This document shows, piece by piece, positions 26,325 to 34,697 of a DNA stretch of 64,000 bases. Positions within the stretch are counted from its first letter, which is position 1. Each line of letters opens with the position of its first letter. The position numbers and the translations under genes are program-made. The notes under the pieces are model-generated. The model ran no database searches, was not told where the DNA came from, and was given only the letters and a program-made list of their open reading frames with translations. Source of the DNA: Kribbella sp. NBC_01245 (GTDB taxonomy: Bacteria > Actinomycetota > Actinomycetes > Propionibacteriales > Kribbellaceae); contig NZ_CP108487.1 of assembly GCF_036226525.1 (NCBI RefSeq), positions 3,968,001 through 4,032,000 on the forward strand, read 5' to 3'.

Positions 26325-26992
26325 CAGTGACCTCGCCGGACCAGCACCGGCTCACCGAGCGCAATCGCGCTCAATGCGGACGGCAGCTTTTCCGCGTCGG
26401 CCGGATCCAGACCGATCAGCACCTGGCGCCGGGACGCACCGCTGGTGACGCCCTTGGACGCGTCCACCTGGACCACGCGGACCTTCTCCCACACCTTGCG
26501 AGCGGGCGGATCCGAGGTGTTGCCTGCCGCGGCGGATTTCGGCGCGACCCAGAGGTCGATCTCGTCACCGACGGCCAGATCCGCGGGCAGGCGGCCGACC
26601 TGTGCCGACACCGGGACCTCCAGCAGCTCGGAGTCCCGCTCGGCAGCGGTCGCCTCCTTCGGCACGAACTCGCCGGCACCGATCTGGCGAACAGTGATCA
26701 GACCGTCGAGCTTCGAGTCGGCGGACACGTACTGCCCGGCGGAGTCGCCGGTGGTGAATCTCACCCGAGCCCTGGTCAGATCATCAGCGCTGATCCGCGC
26801 CCCGGCCGGGATGGCGCGTTTGGCCGCCCAGATCGCGGTGGTGTCGTCAGCCGAGGACAGCAACTTCGCGCCAGCCAGCGCGGTGACCGCGACCAGCAGG
26901 ATGCCGAGGACGAGCCGGCCGTCTTTCCAACGGGCACGGGTATTGCGCCGGCTGGGCGTCGACGGCGCGGCGAAACCGCTGCGATCGGCCAC
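26324..26992 (-). CDS. CpaB/RcpC-like SAF-domain protein
   Basis: 222 residues. One N-terminal membrane helix (LVLGILLVAVTALAGAKLL), then a SAF domain (IPAGARISADDLTRARV), RQIGAGEFVPKEATA, and a C-terminal RcpC-like half with VSAQVGRLPADLAVGDEID. In Tad systems CpaB is a periplasmic or extracytoplasmic assembly protein. The start is GTG 26992, chosen for the GGGGAGA immediately upstream; the frame to 27148 adds an unlikely extension. Co-translated with cpaE (TGATG). Confidence 0.8.
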   Translation of the reverse strand: MADRSGFAAPSTPSRRNTRARWKDGRLVLGILLVAVTALAGAKLLSSADDTTAIWAAKRAIPAGARISADDLTRARVRFTTGDSAGQYVSADSKLDGLITVRQIGAGEFVPKEATAAERDSELLEVPVSAQVGRLPADLAVGDEIDLWVAPKSAAAGNTSDPPARKVWEKVRVVQVDASKGVTSGASRRQVLIGLDPADAEKLPSALSAIALGEPVLVRRGH

Positions 26993-27190
26993 GGATCTCC
27001 CCCTGTCTGCTTGTGTCGTCACGCGGTGGGATCGAGTGATGACTGTCCGAGACGACATTCTGCCTTGTTTGGGGCCGGCGCCGCGGAAGTTGTCCACAGG
27101 CACCTCTAATGGGGACAAACGCTGCGAATCGGAGGCTAGGCATGCCAAACTGGTTCAAACGAGGATGACTTGACGAATCGAAGGTCCCGT

Positions 27191-27436
27191 ATGCCCGCAC
27201 CGCGTTTCCTGCTGCTGTCCGATGTCGCCGAGGTGCTGAACATCTCCGCGAACCAGGTCTACGCATTGGTGCGGCGAGGCGATATTCCAGCGGTCAAGAT
27301 CGGCGGGCGGGGCCAGTGGCGGGTCGAGGCGACCGAGCTGGAGAAGTACATCGAGCGTCTCTACACCGAGACCAAGGAATTCATCGACGCCCACCCCTTC
27401 GGCGAGGACGCCGACCAGCCCGAGGACGTCAGCTAG
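27191..27436 (+). CDS. Excisionase-family helix-turn-helix DNA-binding protein
   Basis: 81 residues. An excisionase/MerR-type winged helix: LLLSDVAEVLNISANQVYAL, then RRGDIPAVKIGGRGQWRVEA, with an acidic C-terminal tail (about 60-81). Such stand-alone proteins are common chromosomal regulators in actinobacteria and need not be phage-derived. ATG 27191 follows GAAGG by 7 nt. Divergent from cpaB, so it could regulate that pair. It overlaps the next gene tail to tail by 4 bp. Confidence 0.8.
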   Translation: MPAPRFLLLSDVAEVLNISANQVYALVRRGDIPAVKIGGRGQWRVEATELEKYIERLYTETKEFIDAHPFGEDADQPEDVS

Positions 27437-27993
27437 CCCTCTCTTCGCCTGACCGCGGCGAGCCCTGTCGTTGGCACCAGCCGGGTGTTGTAGACCTCGC
27501 CCCGCCGGCGCGGCGCGTCGAGCGGATGCTCAGCCATCTCCAGGAAGTCCGCGCCCACCCGATCGATCGTTCCCGTCACTGAATGCTGGTCAACGCCGAC
27601 GCAGAACACCGTCACCGGCGATCGATCCCGCGCGATTCCCCGCAGCAAATGGGCCAGACCGAGCTTGGCCGCGACCGCACCCTGCTCTGACTCGGCCCAC
27701 GGACCCAGCCCATGTACGCCGGTCAACGCCGTCGCTGGAATCAGCCATTCGTCGTACCGCTCGGCCGCCAGCAACAAGCAGTCCTTGCCGACACGACTGA
27801 GCACGCCCTGAACCGCATTCCCTGAACCGAGCTCGACCCGAATCGTGCCGCCGACCCCGCCACGCAACCGGTCCAGCACGGTGATCCGACCGACCTCCGC
27901 GCGAATCCTGTCGGCGACCTCGCCATACAGATCCCCCTCGGTGAGGGCGTCGAACTGGGACTCAAGGTCCTCGAACAGCGCATCCCATCGCAC
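27433..27993 (-). CDS. Conserved hypothetical with two Sm-like strand segments
   Basis: 186 residues, cytoplasmic. It begins MRWDALFEDLESQFDALTEG (amphipathic helix), then two beta-rich segments, GTIRVELGSGNAVQGVLSRV with DCLLLAAERYDEWLIPATAL, and SPVTVFCVGVDQHSVTGTID with DFLEMAEHP, which look like a duplicated Sm-like small barrel. No named family is recognised. It ends 4 bp inside the convergent HTH gene. Confidence 0.6.
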   Translation of the reverse strand: MRWDALFEDLESQFDALTEGDLYGEVADRIRAEVGRITVLDRLRGGVGGTIRVELGSGNAVQGVLSRVGKDCLLLAAERYDEWLIPATALTGVHGLGPWAESEQGAVAAKLGLAHLLRGIARDRSPVTVFCVGVDQHSVTGTIDRVGADFLEMAEHPLDAPRRRGEVYNTRLVPTTGLAAVRRREG

Positions 27994-28146
27994 GCCGCGA
28001 ACCTACCCCCTCAGCTATCGATCAGCCACGCTCAGTGACCGCCACTTCACAGATCCGACTTGCCAAACCGTCGTTAGTCAGGTCTATATTAGTCGAACGG
28101 ATGCAAACTCAAGCAAACTCATAGATTGAGATGGAACGGGGTCGAT

Positions 28147-29505
28147 ATGAGGATCAGAGCGGTGATCACACTGGGCGCCGTCGTCGGCGCGGGGTTCGGC
28201 CTGCGCTGGATGACGGCCGGTTCGCTGGTCTCGGTCTCTCGCGACGACCTCGCCTCCCTCGCGGTCCTGGCCGTCGGCGCCGTCGCATGGTGCGCCTACA
28301 CCTGGCTCGCGGTGGTGACAGCCGCAACCGTGCTCGAGCAACTCCCAGGCGCCCTCGGCAACGCGGCCGGCCTACTAGCCTCCGGCCTCACCTCGGCCGG
28401 CTCCCGCGCCCTACTCCGGTCCACCCTCGGCGTAGCCGCCGTCACCCCCTTGACCATCGGCCTAGCCCACGCCACCCCAACTTCCCCCACGTCCTGGACC
28501 GCCTCTCCCGCCCCCACACCAACCGGCCTACCCACGCCCCAGCCACACCAACTCGCCCATCGCCCCCCACCCCAACCCGCGGACCACCTCACGCGTCAGT
28601 CGCCAGGTGAGCTCGTGGTTAGGCCCCTGAACCAACCGCCAGCCCACGTCGCACGCCAGTCGCCAGGTCTGCTCCCTGGCGGGTCGATGGAGCCGTTCGC
28701 CGATCCCTCTCGCCGCGGTACGGCGTATGCCGACCACCGCGTCCAGCCGATCCCCATCACGGACCCAGCCGCGAGCCAGTCGACCGAACAACTCGCCGAT
28801 CCCTCTCGTCGCGGTACGGCGTATGCCAACCGCCTCGTCGAGCCGATCTCGACCGTGGACCTGGCCGCGAGCCGGCCGACGGAGCAGCTCACCGATACCT
28901 CTGGCCGCGGTCCGGCGTACGGCAACCCCCACGTCCAGCCGATCTCCACCGCGGACCCAGCCGCGAGCCAGTCGACCGAACAGCTCACCGATCCCTCTCG
29001 TCGCGGCGCGGCGTATGGCGATGGCGGTGTTGAGCCGGTCTCGTTCGTGAGCCTGGATCCGAGCCGACCGTCGGCCGGAGAAAGTCGTGCGGCGTACCTC
29101 GGTGTCGAGCGGGCCACGACTGTCGGACCCGGCGATGGGCGAGGCCACGGGCGCTCGCTGCCGGGGGTGGAGGGGCAGATGGTTAGGCCGGATCGGCCGG
29201 GGGTGGAGGGGCGGGTGGTTGTGCCGGATCGGCCGACGGTTGGGGCGGCTACGCGGTATACGCCGATCCGGGCGCCGCGGCGAGTGGTGGTGCGGCCTGG
29301 CGACACGCTCTGGTCGATCGCCCGCGCTGAACTCGGCCCGAACTGCACCGATCGGGCGATCGCGGCCCGCTGGCCCGACTGGTATGCCACGAACGCCGCC
29401 GCCATCGGACCGGACCCGGACCGCCTCGAGCCCGGGCAGGTTCTGCAACAGCCGTCGCCGTCAGCCGAGGTACTTCGGCTTCCCTCCAGCTCACAGGAGA
29501 ATTGA
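28147..29505 (+). CDS. LysM-domain membrane protein with 32-residue tandem repeats
   Basis: 452 residues. Two N-terminal membrane helices (about 5-25 and 37-65), a Pro/Thr-rich linker, then three and a half near-identical 32-residue repeats (about 186-310) starting DPSRRGTAYA and ending STEQL, a second Pro/Gly-rich stretch, and a C-terminal LysM domain beginning VVVRPGDTLWSIARAELGP (about 378-430) that should bind peptidoglycan. ATG 28147 is chosen over the upstream TTG at 28126 by position of GGGG. Two bases separate it from the Rv3235-family gene. It is probably envelope-anchored with its repeat region spanning the wall. Confidence 0.75.
   Translation: MRIRAVITLGAVVGAGFGLRWMTAGSLVSVSRDDLASLAVLAVGAVAWCAYTWLAVVTAATVLEQLPGALGNAAGLLASGLTSAGSRALLRSTLGVAAVTPLTIGLAHATPTSPTSWTASPAPTPTGLPTPQPHQLAHRPPPQPADHLTRQSPGELVVRPLNQPPAHVARQSPGLLPGGSMEPFADPSRRGTAYADHRVQPIPITDPAASQSTEQLADPSRRGTAYANRLVEPISTVDLAASRPTEQLTDTSGRGPAYGNPHVQPISTADPAASQSTEQLTDPSRRGAAYGDGGVEPVSFVSLDPSRPSAGESRAAYLGVERATTVGPGDGRGHGRSLPGVEGQMVRPDRPGVEGRVVVPDRPTVGAATRYTPIRAPRRVVVRPGDTLWSIARAELGPNCTDRAIAARWPDWYATNAAAIGPDPDRLEPGQVLQQPSPSAEVLRLPSSSQEN
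28702..29075 (+). repeat. 96-bp tandem repeats inside the LysM gene
   Basis: Units at 28702-28797, 28798-28893, 28894-28989 and a partial unit from 28990 to about 29075. Each starts GATCCCTCTCGCCGCGG or a variant. Units 1 and 3 share long identical blocks in their second halves, which suggests unequal exchange. The period is a multiple of three, keeping the frame. Confidence 0.9.
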
Positions 29506-29506
29506 T

Positions 29507-30187
29507 ATGTCGTCCGATAAGCCGCGACTCGTATCCGTACCTCCCGATGCCGGGCCGACTCGGTCACGTCCGCGCCGCCGGGCGACTGCGCCGCCGACCG
29601 ACGGCTCGCTCGCACTCCGCTACCCGGCAGAGCCGCCCGCACCGGCAGTAGCGGCAGCACCGGCAGTAACGGGTGTGGTGGCGGCGCCGGCAGTGGCGGC
29701 TGTGGCGGCGGCGCCGGCGGTAACGCCGACGTCCTCGGCGGCACCGGCAGCGAGGTCGATGCCCGCGCTTCGGCTGGTGCCTGATCCCGCGTCGACCCGC
29801 AGGGCCTCCACCACCTCGGCCGAGTCGCGCCAGGTGGGCGAGGGAGGCGGCCTGCCGGAGGTGTCGGCGTGGGCGGCGCGCCTGGTGCAGGCGATCGCTG
29901 AGGTGGTTGTCGGCGATCGGCCGGTCGGCCAGTTGGTGCGGTGGGTGGAGCCGGCGGTTTATGCCGATCTGTATCGCCGGGTTCGGTTGCTAGGGCTGAC
30001 CACGTCGGCAGGGATACGTACTGCGTCCGACCGTTCGTCGATTCGCTCGGTTCGAGTCTGCGCTCCGGCCGAAGGTGCCGTGGAGGTGGCGGCGCACGTG
30101 CGGCATGGCGCCCGGTCTCGCGCCATCGCCTTACGCCTGGAGATCCACCGCGATCGCTGGATCTGCACCGCCCTCGAGATGGGCTGA
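29507..30187 (+). CDS. Rv3235 family protein
   Basis: 226 residues. The N-terminal half is Ala/Pro/Val-rich low complexity (about 40-90) encoded by repeated GCACCGGCAGT-like units; the C-terminal half (about 115-226) is the conserved domain, with WAARLVQAIAEVVVGDRPVG, QLVRWVEPAVYADLYRR, SIRSVRVCAPAEGAVEVAAH and RDRWICTALEMG. The family has unknown function and sits near secA in mycobacteria. ATG 29507 is preceded by AGGAGA and lies 1 nt after the LysM gene stop, so they are co-translated. Confidence 0.8.
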   Translation: MSSDKPRLVSVPPDAGPTRSRPRRRATAPPTDGSLALRYPAEPPAPAVAAAPAVTGVVAAPAVAAVAAAPAVTPTSSAAPAARSMPALRLVPDPASTRRASTTSAESRQVGEGGGLPEVSAWAARLVQAIAEVVVGDRPVGQLVRWVEPAVYADLYRRVRLLGLTTSAGIRTASDRSSIRSVRVCAPAEGAVEVAAHVRHGARSRAIALRLEIHRDRWICTALEMG

Positions 30188-30193
30188 AGGCGA

Positions 30194-30224
30194 CCGACTC
30201 CCATGCGCAGGGAATGGGAGTCGG
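30194..30224 (+). terminator. Hairpin terminator after the Rv3235-family gene
   Basis: Perfect 11-bp stem CCGACTCCCAT / ATGGGAGTCGG with a 9-nt loop, 6 bp after the stop codon. No T-tract. Confidence 0.7.
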
Positions 30225-30410
30225 CCGCGGGCGAGGTGGGCGGGTTGGGGGCTCGTCGACTCGCGCGGTGGTCTTGCCGGGCGCACTTGTGACGGAATGA
30301 TGGCTGTCGCGATACGGGCGGCGGGGGAAGGCGGGTGGGCGTGGGGGCGGGGCTAGCTTGGGCGATTGGTCAGGCGGGTCCGGGCTGGACGAGGGCGACG
30401 GGGAATAGGC

Positions 30411-31334
30411 ATGGCGCAGGCAGCGATCGAACTTTCGGCCGCGGAGCTGGCAGCTCTTGCACCACGGCTGGGCAAGGCGCGATGGTCGGAGCGGATTCCT
30501 GCGCTTTATCCGGTCGCGGTGCGGTATCACCGGGTGCGGCGGCGGATTCAGTGGATGCGTTCGCCGTTGACGTTCAGCTCGTCGCGGCAGGCGGAATCCC
30601 TGCCTGTGCGGGTGAAGCAGCACAAGTCGTTGTTGCTCCGCTCGCTTGGCGAGACCGAGATGTGGTTGCAGCACAACAAGGTGACGAATCTGCGGTTGGC
30701 CTGTGCGCGGGTTGATGGCGTACTGATCAGGCCGGGCGAGACCTTCTCGTTCAATAAGGCGGTCGGCAATGCGACTCGGCGGAAGGGGTACGTCGCAGGG
30801 ATGCGGTTGTCCAACGGTGAGGCTCGTCCCGGAATTGGCGGCGGTATCTGCCAGTTGGCGAACCTGCTGCATTGGATGGTGTTGCATTCGCCGTTGAGGG
30901 TGACCGAGCGTTCGACGCATAGCTTCGACCCGTTCCCCGATAACGGCCGGGTGCTGCCGTGGGGTGTCGGGTGCAGCATCGTCTACAACTACGTGGATCT
31001 GCAGTTCCGGAACGACACCGATCAGACCTTCCAGCTCAAGGTGTCCGTCGGTGAGCGTTATCTCGAAGGGGAGATCCGCGCGGCCGTACCGACCGAGTCG
31101 ACGTACCGGGTATTCGCCCGGGGTGAGCGGTTCTTCCGGTCTGGCGATCGGTATTTCCGGCGGAACGAGATTTGGCGTACGACTATCGACCGGCGTACCG
31201 GTCAGACCATCGATGAGGAGCTCGTTCGCGAGAACGTCGCACTGGTGAAGTACCTACCGACTGACGTCGACATCATCGAATTGCCGCCGGTGCTCCCACC
31301 GCTCGGACAACCGCTGCCGGTCGACGCGCGCTGA
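30411..31334 (+). CDS. VanW family protein
   Basis: 307 residues. The VanW domain covers about 65-260: WLQHNKVTNLRLACARVDG, GVLIRPGETFSFNKAVGNAT, GEARPGIGGGICQLANLL, THSFDPFPDNGRVLPWGVGC and YNYVDLQFRNDTD, close to the family consensus. VanW accompanies some vancomycin-resistance clusters but is not needed for resistance; most homologues, including this isolated one, have unknown cell-envelope roles. No signal peptide or van ligase genes are seen. ATG 30411 follows GGGGAATAGG. Confidence 0.85.
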   Translation: MAQAAIELSAAELAALAPRLGKARWSERIPALYPVAVRYHRVRRRIQWMRSPLTFSSSRQAESLPVRVKQHKSLLLRSLGETEMWLQHNKVTNLRLACARVDGVLIRPGETFSFNKAVGNATRRKGYVAGMRLSNGEARPGIGGGICQLANLLHWMVLHSPLRVTERSTHSFDPFPDNGRVLPWGVGCSIVYNYVDLQFRNDTDQTFQLKVSVGERYLEGEIRAAVPTESTYRVFARGERFFRSGDRYFRRNEIWRTTIDRRTGQTIDEELVRENVALVKYLPTDVDIIELPPVLPPLGQPLPVDAR

Positions 31335-31420
31335 CGACCAACTGACCCGGCAAATCGGGATCACCCGCACGGGAAACCAGCGGAACGGAAAGTGTCGGAG
31401 GTCTGCGGCAGACTGGCGGT

Positions 31421-32179
31421 ATGAGCGAGCGCCTAGCTGCTGACTGGGTTGCGTATCGGGAGCGGCCTGCGCGGCTTGGCGGCGGCACCACCTTGTGGAC
31501 CGTGTGTACCGACGGCGCGCCGCATCGCGTGCTGCCCGACGGCTGCATGGACCTGATCTGGAACGGGGACGAGCTGGTCGTCTCGGGTCCGGATACGCGC
31601 GCGTTCCTCACCGCTTCGCCGGCCGGTACGACGGTTGCGGGTGTGCGGTTCGCGCCGGGGATCGCGCCGGCCCTTCTCGGCGTACCGGCTCGGGAGCTTC
31701 GCGATACGCGCGTCGCCTTGGCCGATCTCTGGTCGCCTGCGCGGGCGCGGCGGCTCGCTGATCGGATCGCTCGCGCGCCCGGTCTGGCCTACGCGCTGGA
31801 GTCGGAGGCGTTGGAGCTCGCGGGTGATAGACCGGCGGCGTTACCACTCGGCGGCGGTACGGCGAGTGCCGTCGCGAGCGTCCGTCGTGGCGAGGCGGTG
31901 CCGGCCGTGGCGGATGCCCTTGGTCTGAGCGAGCGCCAGTTCCATCGGCGCTGCCTCGACGCCTTTGGGTATGGCCTCAAGACCCTCGGGCGGATCCTCC
32001 GGATGACCGACGCCCTCGATCTCGGCCGCACCGGTCTGCCGCTCGCCGACGTGGCGATCCGGACCGGCTACGCGGACCAGGCCCACCTGACTCGCGATAT
32101 CAAGGCCCTTACCGGCCTTCCCCCAGCCCGCCTGCTATTGCCGGATACCGAAGACTTCTCCCGAGCCCAGGCCTCCTGA
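31421..32179 (+). CDS. AraC-family transcriptional regulator
   Basis: 252 residues. N-terminal DUF6597-like sensor domain (LWTVCTDGAPHRVLPDGCMD, then LIWNGDELVVSGPDTRAF, about 27-67) and a C-terminal double helix-turn-helix (about 150-240: AVADALGLSERQFHRRCLDA, ADVAIRTGYADQAHLTRDIK). This architecture is a common cytoplasmic regulator type in actinomycetes. No target is evident; downstream on the opposite strand are a small membrane protein and a methyltransferase. Confidence 0.82.
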   Translation: MSERLAADWVAYRERPARLGGGTTLWTVCTDGAPHRVLPDGCMDLIWNGDELVVSGPDTRAFLTASPAGTTVAGVRFAPGIAPALLGVPARELRDTRVALADLWSPARARRLADRIARAPGLAYALESEALELAGDRPAALPLGGGTASAVASVRRGEAVPAVADALGLSERQFHRRCLDAFGYGLKTLGRILRMTDALDLGRTGLPLADVAIRTGYADQAHLTRDIKALTGLPPARLLLPDTEDFSRAQAS

Positions 32180-32228
32180 CTGACTGATCGAGCGACCCCG
32201 GCATGACGCGCCGAGGGAGCACGAGGGG

Positions 32229-32378
32229 TCAGCGGGTGGCGGAGCGGAGGTCGGCGCGGAGGCGTTGGGCGTCGCGGTCGGTGGGGTCAACGGTGATGGT
32301 GGGGTTGGGGCGGCGGCGGTGGGTGCGTTCCAGGGCGATGATGAGCACGAGGACGAGCACGATCGGGATGAGGATCAT
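32229..32378 (-). CDS. 49-residue single-pass membrane protein, coupled to the methyltransferase
   Basis: Translates MILIPIVLVLVLIIALERTH at the N-terminus (one strong membrane helix), followed by a charged cytoplasmic tail RRRPNPTITVDPTDRDAQRL and a short end, stop at 32229. Its ATG overlaps the stop of the upstream methyltransferase (ATGA, 4 nt), which argues for real translation. No family is recognised; the positive-inside rule puts the tail in the cytoplasm. It may be a membrane tether or small regulator for the methyltransferase, by position only. Confidence 0.6.
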   Translation of the reverse strand: MILIPIVLVLVLIIALERTHRRRPNPTITVDPTDRDAQRLRADLRSATR

Positions 32379-33175
32379 GGCGAAATTCCTTTACTGGCAA
32401 GGGCTTTGAAGAAGGTGTAGTGCAGGACACCGCCGGGCTGGGCGGTCCGGTGGAGGTCGGCGATGCCTTGTTCCCAGTCGCGCCGCCCGGTGAGTCCGGC
32501 GGCGACGACCTCGTCCCCGATCGCCTCGAAGAGCGCGATGAAGGTGTTGCGGGTGAACCCCTCGACCAGGTCGGGCCGCGATTCGTCGACGTACACCGGC
32601 ACGGGTCGGACCCGCACGGCGTCGTAACCGGCTGCGGCGAGCAACGGGTGGAGCCGGCGTCCGAGCAGAGCGTTGCCCCCGGCAACGGATTGCAGGTGGA
32701 CCTGGTGCCCGATCGCGGCCCGTGCGAGCTCGCTGTCCGGGTGGAAGAACGCCGAACCGTGATCGCCCTCGATGACCGTGATCGTGCCGCCGGGTTTCAG
32801 CACCCGGCGCAAATCCGACAGAGCGCGCACGGGATCGCGGAGATGTTCCAGTACGAAGCAGACGAAAACGTGGTCGAACTCGTCATCCGCGAACGGCAGG
32901 TCGAATACGTCGGCCTGGTGCCACTCGACCCCCGGCACGCGGCGTCGCGCTTGGGCCAGCGAGGTGGCGGAGCGGTCGATCGCGACGACCTGCGCGCCCG
33001 GGCTGGACGCGACCAGGTGGGCGGTCTGGGCGCCGACACCGCAGCCGGCTTCGAGAATGCGACTGCCGGGCGGGTACGACGTACCGGCGTGCAGGAGGGC
33101 GGCCAGGGTGTTGGCCTGATCGTTCAAGCGCTGGGCCTCGTCCGCCGAGTACCCGTGCACGTAGGTGGTTTCCAT
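32375..33175 (-). CDS. SAM-dependent class I methyltransferase
   Basis: 266 residues. Rossmann methyltransferase: motif I ILEAGCGVGAQT (about 40), motif II VVAIDRS, ADVFDLPFADDEFDHVFVCF, and LKPGGTITVIEGDHG. The C-terminal part (about 155-266) resembles UbiE/Coq5 or phospholipid-type methyltransferases; the substrate is unknown. The start is ATG 33175 with AAGG 7-10 nt upstream. Divergent from the MocR/PdxR regulator, whose start is 28 bp away, so it is the most likely target of that regulator. Confidence 0.82.
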   Translation of the reverse strand: METTYVHGYSADEAQRLNDQANTLAALLHAGTSYPPGSRILEAGCGVGAQTAHLVASSPGAQVVAIDRSATSLAQARRRVPGVEWHQADVFDLPFADDEFDHVFVCFVLEHLRDPVRALSDLRRVLKPGGTITVIEGDHGSAFFHPDSELARAAIGHQVHLQSVAGGNALLGRRLHPLLAAAGYDAVRVRPVPVYVDESRPDLVEGFTRNTFIALFEAIGDEVVAAGLTGRRDWEQGIADLHRTAQPGGVLHYTFFKALASKGISP

Positions 33176-33196
33176 AGCTCCACCTTGCTGCCAGTA

Positions 33197-33216
33197 TGGA
33201 CCAATGAACAGGTCCA
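33197..33216. promoter_or_regulatory. Operator candidate spanning the MocR start codon
   Basis: TGGACC-8 nt-GGTCCA, perfect 6+6 inverted repeat, with the regulator ATG (33204) in the spacer and the divergent methyltransferase start 22 bp away. GntR/MocR proteins bind such short repeats. Confidence 0.45.
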
Positions 33217-34697
33217 ATCAGGGCGCACTCCACCAGTCCAAAGCTGGCTCGGACTTCCTCCAGTTGTCCGCGGAGGACGCTCCCGAAGGCGGTTTGTCCG
33301 ATTGGCTCGCGGCCAGCCTGCGTACGGCGATCTCGGACGGGCGGCTCCCGATCGGCAGCCGCTTGCCCGCCACCCGAGTGCTCGCGGCGGACCTGCGGGT
33401 TTCGCGCGGCGTGGTGACCGAGGCGTACCAGCGACTGACCGAGGACGGGCACATCGTCGGCCGCGGCCGGGCCGGCACCGTCGTGGTCGCGATCCCGCAC
33501 ACCCCAAAATCAGGGCCACCTAGCAAGACCCAGCCCAGGCCAGAGCGTCCCAAGACCGTGTTCGACAGCCCGCCAGGCGTCGAGGTGTTCGAGGCGGCCC
33601 GGGCGGCGCCAGCGCGGATTGACCTCTCCCCCGGCGTACCGGATCTTGCGTCGTTCCCACGGACAGCGTGGCTACGGGCCGAGCGTGCCGTGCTGAGCGA
33701 GTTGTCGGCGGTCGACTTCGGGTACGGCGATCCGCGCGGCGCCCCGGCGATGCGGGCGGCAGTAGCGACTTGGCTCGCCAGAAACCGCGGAATCACCGTG
33801 GATCCGGCTGAAGTGATCGTGGTCGCGGGAGTTGCCCAGACGCTCGACCTATTGGCACAGATCCTGCAGCGGGATGGCGTGAAAGAACTGGCTGTAGAGG
33901 ACCCCGGGTCTCTCGGCACCCGGCAGCAGTTCCACAACCGGGACATCGCTACACCGCCTGTAACCGTTGACGAAGACGGCATCAGAGTGGACGAGCTACG
34001 GGCGACAGGCGCTCCCGCTGTGCTGCTTACTCCGGCACACCACTTCCCGACCGGCGTAGTCCTCGGTGGCGAACGCAGGCGCGAGTTGATGCAGTGGGCC
34101 AGCGAGGGCGGGTTGATCGTGGAGGACGACTACGACGCCGAGCACAGGTACGACCGACCGCCAGTACCGGCCATACGTTCAATGCTGGTCGAGCAGGTCT
34201 GCTACACCGGCAGCGTCTCCAAGTTGCTGGCGCCGGCACTACGCGTCGGCTGGGTTCTACCGCCGCCGAAGTACCGCGAGGCGTTCGTGGCCGCTAAGCG
34301 ATTCGCCGATCTCGGCAACGCCGTACTGCCTCAACTGGTGCTGGCTCATCTCATGGAGTCGGGAGAGCTCGAGCGCCAGCTGAGGTTCCTCCGCCGCAGG
34401 CATCGGCAGCGCCGGGACGCGATGATCACGGCCATCCGGGAGTACCTGCCGGAGGCCAAGGTGCATGGAGCCGCGGCCGGGCTTCACCTGATGATCACGT
34501 TCGACAGCAGCGCCTTCAAAAGCAACGACGCCAAGCTGGCTGCGGAGATTCTCGCCCGCGGAGTGAAGGTCCAGCCGCTCTCCTGGCACCACCAACGTCC
34601 GGCCCGCCCAGGCCTTGTTCTCGGCTATGCTGCGAACAACCAGTCAGACCTGGCCGAAGGCATTGCAACCATCGCGGAGGCTCTACATCACCAGTAA
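33204..34697 (+). CDS. MocR/PdxR-type regulator (GntR HTH fused to aminotransferase fold)
   Basis: 497 residues. GntR winged helix at 30-100 (SDWLAASLRTAISDGRLPIG, VLAADLRVSRGVVTEAYQRL), linker, then a fold-type I PLP-binding domain (about 140-490) with the Schiff-base Lys in YTGSVSKLLAPALRVGW and the Asp in GGLIVEDDYDAEHRYD. These proteins sense PLP or PLP-amino acid adducts. ATG 33204 is chosen; the longer frame adds residues antisense to the methyltransferase. No pdxST genes are nearby, so the target is more probably the divergent methyltransferase. It overlaps the next gene tail to tail by 10 bp. Confidence 0.88.
   Translation: MNRSNQGALHQSKAGSDFLQLSAEDAPEGGLSDWLAASLRTAISDGRLPIGSRLPATRVLAADLRVSRGVVTEAYQRLTEDGHIVGRGRAGTVVVAIPHTPKSGPPSKTQPRPERPKTVFDSPPGVEVFEAARAAPARIDLSPGVPDLASFPRTAWLRAERAVLSELSAVDFGYGDPRGAPAMRAAVATWLARNRGITVDPAEVIVVAGVAQTLDLLAQILQRDGVKELAVEDPGSLGTRQQFHNRDIATPPVTVDEDGIRVDELRATGAPAVLLTPAHHFPTGVVLGGERRRELMQWASEGGLIVEDDYDAEHRYDRPPVPAIRSMLVEQVCYTGSVSKLLAPALRVGWVLPPPKYREAFVAAKRFADLGNAVLPQLVLAHLMESGELERQLRFLRRRHRQRRDAMITAIREYLPEAKVHGAAAGLHLMITFDSSAFKSNDAKLAAEILARGVKVQPLSWHHQRPARPGLVLGYAANNQSDLAEGIATIAEALHHQ

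Noticed and set aside
28596..30920. 774-codon minus-strand frame covering the LysM and Rv3235-family genes
   Set aside because: Pro/Arg/Ser-rich shadow. The plus-strand genes have membrane, LysM and Rv3235-type motifs and good ribosome sites.
30411..31334. VanW as evidence of a vancomycin-resistance cluster
   Set aside because: No vanHAX, vanRS or other resistance genes are nearby; isolated VanW-domain proteins are common in actinobacteria.
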